Assembly: GCA_964541155.1 (NCBI GenBank) | Contig: CAZIPC010000002.1 | Coordinates: forward strand, 62,001 to 126,000 | Reading direction: 5' to 3' | DNA from: UBA4416 sp964541155 | Lineage (GTDB): Bacteria > Bacteroidota > Bacteroidia > B-17B0 > Aurantibacillaceae | DNA length: 64,000 bases | Shown: positions 60,014 to 64,000 of the stretch, one piece after another | How positions within the stretch are numbered: the stretch's first letter is position 1 | How the letters are laid out: the number at the start of each line of letters is the position of its first letter | Program-made: the position numbers and the translations under genes | The notes under the pieces: model-generated | What the model was told of the DNA's origin: nothing | Databases searched by the model: none | The model's input: the letters and a program-made list of their open reading frames with translations, nothing else

Positions 60014-60046
60014 AAAAAACGGCCTAAATATTAGGTCGTTTTTTTT
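60014..60046 (+). terminator. Terminator between the tandem T9SS genes
   Basis: ACGGCCTAA (60019-60027) pairs with TTAGGTCGT (60031-60039) around a 3-nt loop, one G-U pair included. A6 and T8 flank it. Confidence 0.9.
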
Positions 60047-60075
60047 GTGTTTATGTTAACCGAATGTTACATTTG
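60044..60075 (+). promoter_or_regulatory. Promoter of the second tandem T9SS cargo gene
   Basis: TTTG (60044-60047) and TACATTTG (60068-60075) match the -33 and -7 boxes with 20 bases between. The -33 box overlaps the T-run of the preceding terminator. The ATG is at 60105. Confidence 0.7.
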
Positions 60076-60104
60076 TTTAAACATTAATTATTAAAATCAT
60101 AGAC

Positions 60105-61424
60105 ATGAAAAAAATTTACTTAACAATGGCTGGTTTAATTTCTTTTGGCGCTATTAATAGCCAAACAGCAATTTCTCCTTACAAACCAAACGCATCTCAA
60201 ATTATTGCAAATCCTCATTCTCGCGCAAACAATCATAATACTGTTAAAAGAACAGCAACAACTGTGCATGTCTCTGGATCTGTTTTTGCTGCAAATGTAA
60301 TTTCATTAAACAATTACCAATCTGGTAATGAATATAACATTTATGCTAATCCTGTTTTTATGGATTCTACTGTAAAATCATCAAGCTCTGCAGGAACTAG
60401 TAATGTTTCTAATATAAAAGCAGGGGCTATATTTGACCCAACTTCTGTATACTGGAACGGCCTGGGAACTTCTTTTTTAAGTTCAGCAGATGCCTACACT
60501 GTAGATTCTTTATGGTTGGGTATTGGTTACAGCCAAGTTCCTTCTTCTTATTCTGTTACAGATACCTTAATTGTTGAAATGGCTTGGGGTCTTCCTACAA
60601 ACACTGGTGTTTTTCAAGCGTTATCAATTTCTTCAACAACTCCAGCGATGTCTTTCAGAACTCCTAAAATTAATTCAAGTACTTCACACGGAAACGTATC
60701 ATTTTTTACAGCTCCAGCTTCTAATTACAGAATGTTTAAAGTTGCTTTAACAAGCGCAGATACAGTTGGCGGTATTCATGATGTTGCAAACAATGGTTAC
60801 GTTATTATTCCAGGTGTTAATCAAAGCGTTCCTGCTGGAAACATTGTAACTGTTGCTTATACCTATAAACCAGGTTCTACTGTAGCTGCAGGAAGTATTA
60901 TTCAACAATATACAGGAGGTGTTGCTCAAACAGCAAACGGAATTATTGGTTATTTATATTCAGATCCAGCTTCAACTAGTAACTATCATTTTTATGATGT
61001 TTCTTCTTATTCTGGTGGCGCTGATTATATTAAAAAACAACGCTATGGTATGTTTTCAGGCGCACAAGCTTTTTTAAACTCTTGTGCTTTACCTAATACA
61101 GAAGGTGGTTGGGATATTGGTTTTTCGGTTACAGGAAACTCAACAGTTGGGCTGAATGAATTAAATCAAAATGGTTTTGTTTTAGGACAAAATATTCCTA
61201 ATCCTTTTTCTAAAGAATCTGTTGTAAACTACAACTTATTTAAAGATGTTAATTCTGCAGTATTTACTGTAACAGACATTATGGGCCGTGTTGTTTCTAC
61301 TGAAAAAGTTGAAACAACTACAGGATCTCATGCTGTTAAATTAGGAGCTTACGCTGCAGGCGTATATTATTATTCTTTAAATATTGATGGTAATGTTATT
61401 ACTAAGAAAATGATTGTAGAATAA
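60105..61424 (+). CDS. T9SS type A cargo protein, copy 2 of a tandem paralogous pair
   Basis: A 439-residue secreted protein with a signal peptide (MKKIYLTMAGLISFGAINSQ). Passenger motifs parallel those of copy 1: AYTVDSLWLGIGYSQVP, TDTLIVEMAWG, and a VAYTYKPGSTVAAGS segment equivalent to copy 1's SFKPGYTYTPSD. The type A tail NELNQNGFVLGQNIPNPFSKESVVNYNLFKDVNSAVFTVTDIMGR ... YYYSLNIDGNVITKKMIVE is near-identical in plan to copy 1. It has its own terminator-proximal promoter, so the two copies are separately transcribed. Probably arose by tandem duplication with later passenger divergence. Confidence 0.9.
   Translation: MKKIYLTMAGLISFGAINSQTAISPYKPNASQIIANPHSRANNHNTVKRTATTVHVSGSVFAANVISLNNYQSGNEYNIYANPVFMDSTVKSSSSAGTSNVSNIKAGAIFDPTSVYWNGLGTSFLSSADAYTVDSLWLGIGYSQVPSSYSVTDTLIVEMAWGLPTNTGVFQALSISSTTPAMSFRTPKINSSTSHGNVSFFTAPASNYRMFKVALTSADTVGGIHDVANNGYVIIPGVNQSVPAGNIVTVAYTYKPGSTVAAGSIIQQYTGGVAQTANGIIGYLYSDPASTSNYHFYDVSSYSGGADYIKKQRYGMFSGAQAFLNSCALPNTEGGWDIGFSVTGNSTVGLNELNQNGFVLGQNIPNPFSKESVVNYNLFKDVNSAVFTVTDIMGRVVSTEKVETTTGSHAVKLGAYAAGVYYYSLNIDGNVITKKMIVE
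61155..61424 (+). repeat. T9SS tail repeat, copy B
   Basis: Counterpart of 59718-59987, carrying the same 89-residue tail in plan, with identical C-terminal ITKKMIVE. Confidence 0.7.
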
Positions 61425-61443
61425 TTTATTTTTTATTATCAAT

Positions 61444-61477
61444 AAAAAAACCGACTACAGTTGTAGTCGGTTTTTTT
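61444..61477. terminator. Bidirectional terminator between the second T9SS gene and mfd
   Basis: CCGACTACA (61451-61459) pairs with TGTAGTCGG (61462-61470) around 2 nt, with A7 and T7 flanks, between convergent genes. Confidence 0.9.
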
Positions 61478-61487
61478 ATGCAATTTA

Positions 61488-64000
61488 CTAAAGCATACTA
61501 GATATTTTTTGTAATACTAAAATAGCCTCATCAACACTTTTAATGTTTTCTAAAGTGAGCCATAATTTGTTGTTTTGTTCTTTTAAAAAGCTTTGTTTTG
61601 GTGTTTTTTGAGCATATAACAAGGCGGCCTTAAACATTGATGAATTATAATAATCACTATCTTGTTTGCTCAAAAAATAAGCCAACATTTTATTATTTTT
61701 TAGTGTAATTTTCTCAAACCCTAAAGTCATAGCCAACCAACGCATTCGCACCACATTAATTAATTCTAATACCTCAATTGGCAAAGGTCCAAATCGATCT
61801 CTTAAATGTTCTTGAAATTTAATTAGTTCTTCTTCTTTAGTAATATTATCTAACTCGCGATACAACATCAGTCGCTCTGTAAGATTGCTAACATAAGAAT
61901 CTGGTATTAATAATTGTAAATCAGTATCTACTACAGTATCCTTAACAAACTGACGAGAAAAAACAGACTTGTCTGTGCTAACGTTATCTTTTTCATCCAC
62001 TACTTGTTTATACCAATCTTCTTGTTTTAGTTCTTCTATGGCTTCGTTTAAAATTTTCATATATGTATCAAACCCCATATCATTAATAAAACCACTTTGT
62101 TCACCTCCTAATAAATTTCCAGCACCTCGAATATCTAAATCTCTCATTGCAATTTGAAAACCACTTCCTAAATCACTAAACTCAACAATAGCATGCAAGC
62201 GTTTGCGAGCTTCTGAAGTTAAATTAATAAATGGGGGTGTTAATAAATAACAAAAAGCTTTTTTATTACTACGCCCTACTCTACCGCGCATTTGATGCAA
62301 GTCGCTTAAACCAAAATTTTGAGAATCATTAATAATTATTGTATTAGCATTGCTAATATCTAATCCAGACTCAATTATTGTTGTAGCAACTAAAATATCA
62401 TATTCTCCCTCAATAAAACTTAGCATGACTTCTTCTAGTTTATCGCCATCCATTTGCCCATGACCAACAGCCACTCTTGCTTCTGGCACTAAGCGCTGAA
62501 TAATTCCGGCTACTTCTTGAATATTTTGAACTTTATTATGAACAAAATAAACCTGTCCTCCTCTATTTAATTCATGCGAAACAGCATCTCTAATAGCCTC
62601 TTCGCTAAACGTAATAAGCTCAGTTTGTACAGGATATCTATTTGCTGGAGGTGTTGAAATAACCGATAAATCACGCGCCCCCATTAAACTAAATTGTAAT
62701 GTTCTTGGTATTGGTGTGGCGGTTAATGTAAGCGTATCTACAGTTGTTTTAAATGTTTTAAGTTTATCTTTAATTCCTACACCAAACTTCTGTTCCTCAT
62801 CTATAATTAATAATCCTAAATCTTTAAATTTTACGTCTTTTCCTACTATTTTATGCGTTCCTATTAAAATATCTATTTTACCTTCTATTGTTTTTGAAAT
62901 AATTTCTTTTACTTCCTTTGTGCTTCTAAAACGATTAATAAAACTAATGTTACAAGGCAGATCTTTTAATCTCTCTTTAAATGTTTTATAGTGTTGATAT
63001 GCTAGAATAGTTGTGGGAACCAAAACCGCAACTTGTTTACTATCACAAACTGCTTTAAACGCAGCGCGAATAGCAATTTCGGTTTTACCAAAACCAACAT
63101 CTCCACAAACCAATCTATCCATTGGGTGAGGCTTTTCCATATCGCGTTTTACATCTGCAGTAACTTTTATTTGGTCTGGTGTGTCTTCATAAATAAAAGA
63201 AGCTTCTAATTCGTGTTGTAGATAATTATCAATAGGGTAACGGTGTCCGGGCTGCGCTTTTCGTTTTGCATATAGTTTAATTAAATCATAAGCTACTTCC
63301 TTAACGTTTTTCTTTGTTTTTTGTTTTAAGGTACTCCAGGTTGTTGATCCTATCTTATCAATGCGAGGCGCGTTTCCTTCTTTACCTGTATATTTGCTAA
63401 TACGATGTAAACTATGAATACTTACATATAAAAAATCATTGTCTTTATATACCAACTTCACAGCTTCTTGTTCTTTGCCATTAGCGTTAATTTTTACTAG
63501 TCCGCCAAATCTTCCAATTCCGTGGTCAATATGAGTAACAAAATCACCAGGATTAAGTGATAAAATTTCTTTTAAAGTTAATGATTCTGCTGTTTTATAG
63601 CGCGTTTCTTTTAAATGAAATCTATGATATCGTTCAAATATTTGATGGTCTGTATAACAAGCTATTTTTAAATCATGATCAACAAAGCCTTCGTGAATGT
63701 TAATATTCGTATGCTCAATTAAACTATCTGCCGTACGGTGCTCTTTAGATAATATATCATTAAAAATAGTATTTAGTCTCTCGGCTTGTTTAGTGTTATC
63801 TGTTGTTAAATAATTTTTATACCCTTTAGCTTTATTTGCTTTAAGGTCATTGATTAACATTTCAAAATTTTTACTAAAAGTTGGTTGTATGCTTTGATTA
63901 AACGTTAGTTCCTGCGAAGCAATGTGTTTATAAACACCGTATTCTATTAAATTAAAAGATTTTATAAATTCTATAAATTCATCTCCTTTAATATATAATT
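61488..64000 (-). CDS. mfd: Transcription-repair coupling factor Mfd, C-terminal part (5' truncated by window)
   Basis: Mfd pushes stalled RNA polymerase off DNA and recruits UvrA. The minus-strand frame stays open to the window edge, so the N-terminal UvrB-like part lies outside; the Met near 63860 is internal. Visible are the RNA polymerase-interacting region (LSLNPGDFVTHIDHGIGRFGGLVKI, ... FLYVSIHSLHRISKYTG), Walker A GDVGFGKTEIAIRAAF, the DEEQ box (LIIDEEQKFGVGIK), TATPIPRTLQFSLMG and the motif V-VI segment ATTIIESGLDISNANTII ... LHQMRGRVGRS. The final C-terminal domain with the UvrA-blocking fold is ELIKFQEHLRDRFGPLPIEVLELINVVR. Terminates at 61488. Confidence 0.95.
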   Translation of the reverse strand, partial: LYIKGDEFIEFIKSFNLIEYGVYKHIASQELTFNQSIQPTFSKNFEMLINDLKANKAKGYKNYLTTDNTKQAERLNTIFNDILSKEHRTADSLIEHTNINIHEGFVDHDLKIACYTDHQIFERYHRFHLKETRYKTAESLTLKEILSLNPGDFVTHIDHGIGRFGGLVKINANGKEQEAVKLVYKDNDFLYVSIHSLHRISKYTGKEGNAPRIDKIGSTTWSTLKQKTKKNVKEVAYDLIKLYAKRKAQPGHRYPIDNYLQHELEASFIYEDTPDQIKVTADVKRDMEKPHPMDRLVCGDVGFGKTEIAIRAAFKAVCDSKQVAVLVPTTILAYQHYKTFKERLKDLPCNISFINRFRSTKEVKEIISKTIEGKIDILIGTHKIVGKDVKFKDLGLLIIDEEQKFGVGIKDKLKTFKTTVDTLTLTATPIPRTLQFSLMGARDLSVISTPPANRYPVQTELITFSEEAIRDAVSHELNRGGQVYFVHNKVQNIQEVAGIIQRLVPEARVAVGHGQMDGDKLEEVMLSFIEGEYDILVATTIIESGLDISNANTIIINDSQNFGLSDLHQMRGRVGRSNKKAFCYLLTPPFINLTSEARKRLHAIVEFSDLGSGFQIAMRDLDIRGAGNLLGGEQSGFINDMGFDTYMKILNEAIEELKQEDWYKQVVDEKDNVSTDKSVFSRQFVKDTVVDTDLQLLIPDSYVSNLTERLMLYRELDNITKEEELIKFQEHLRDRFGPLPIEVLELINVVRMRWLAMTLGFEKITLKNNKMLAYFLSKQDSDYYNSSMFKAALLYAQKTPKQSFLKEQNNKLWLTLENIKSVDEAILVLQKISSML

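Noticed and set aside
1..64000. Prophage, insertion sequences, toxin-antitoxin or defence systems
   Set aside because: No integrase, transposase, restriction, Cas or toxin-like motif was seen. The gene content and composition look uniformly chromosomal.

Overview
The window is about 64 kb of an AT-rich chromosome from a member of the Bacteroidota, most likely the Flavobacteriales or a close relative. The main evidence is type IX secretion (T9SS) cargo with type A and type B C-terminal sorting domains, PorP/SprF and PorE-like proteins, and an alternative complex III plus aa3-oxidase operon. Promoter-like TAnnTTTG (-7) boxes, sometimes with a TTG or TTTG box about 20 nt upstream, point the same way. 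Almost all of it is ordinary housekeeping or accessory chromosome. I see no tRNA, rRNA, CRISPR array, prophage, insertion sequence or integrase, and no gene-free stretch above 300 bases; the longest gap is about 250 bases, upstream of exbB.

Layout. 1-7.3 kb: the 3' end of leuS; an exported ApbE flavin transferase facing a DUF2271-like T9SS cargo protein; a TPR lipid-envelope or periplasmic protein; a minus-strand operon of two small c-type cytochrome lipoproteins with non-canonical haem motifs, a DUF5777-like barrel and a YceI protein; and a photolyase. 7.4-10.9 kb: urocanate hydratase, an ACMSD-type decarboxylase and an unknown protein in one operon. 11-22.7 kb: the respiratory operon actABCDEF-coxB-coxA. 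22.8-25.5 kb: an AlgX-like SGNH protein, a GNAT with no conventional full-length start, and a double VOC protein. 25.6-30.8 kb: the SUF iron-sulfur operon (IscA-like, sufB, sufC, sufD, sufS) behind a clear promoter that carries a palindrome.

30.9-37 kb: a PstS-like lipoprotein and a TPR protein converge on a minus-strand exbB-exbD-exbD-tonB operon. 37.2-42 kb: a T9SS module of PorE-like OmpA protein, PorP/SprF protein and a type B cargo. 42-46.5 kb: DUF6341- and DUF6427-like membrane proteins, feoA-feoB and a cysQ-like phosphatase. 46.7-48 kb: an enoyl-CoA hydratase and 3-hydroxyanthranilate dioxygenase. 48-54.5 kb: a 1543-residue type B cargo with internal repeats and an O-antigen-ligase family protein. 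54.5-58.5 kb (minus strand): lepA, rpoN and a DUF420/CtaM-like protein. 58.7-64 kb: two tandem paralogous T9SS type A cargo proteins and the C-terminal part of mfd, which runs off the right edge.

How the parts fit. Quinol is oxidised by ACIII, which passes electrons through cytochrome c domains to the aa3 oxidase; the DUF420 protein may help assemble that oxidase. SUF and Feo supply the iron and Fe-S clusters that ACIII needs. HAAO (47.5 kb) and ACMSD (9.4 kb) are consecutive enzymes of 3-hydroxyanthranilate breakdown but lie 37 kb apart. The most interesting less-described items are the ApbE/DUF2271-T9SS pair, a possible secreted flavoprotein, and the atypical-haem cytochrome-DUF5777-YceI operon. 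All assignments come from reading the sequence; no database search was run.
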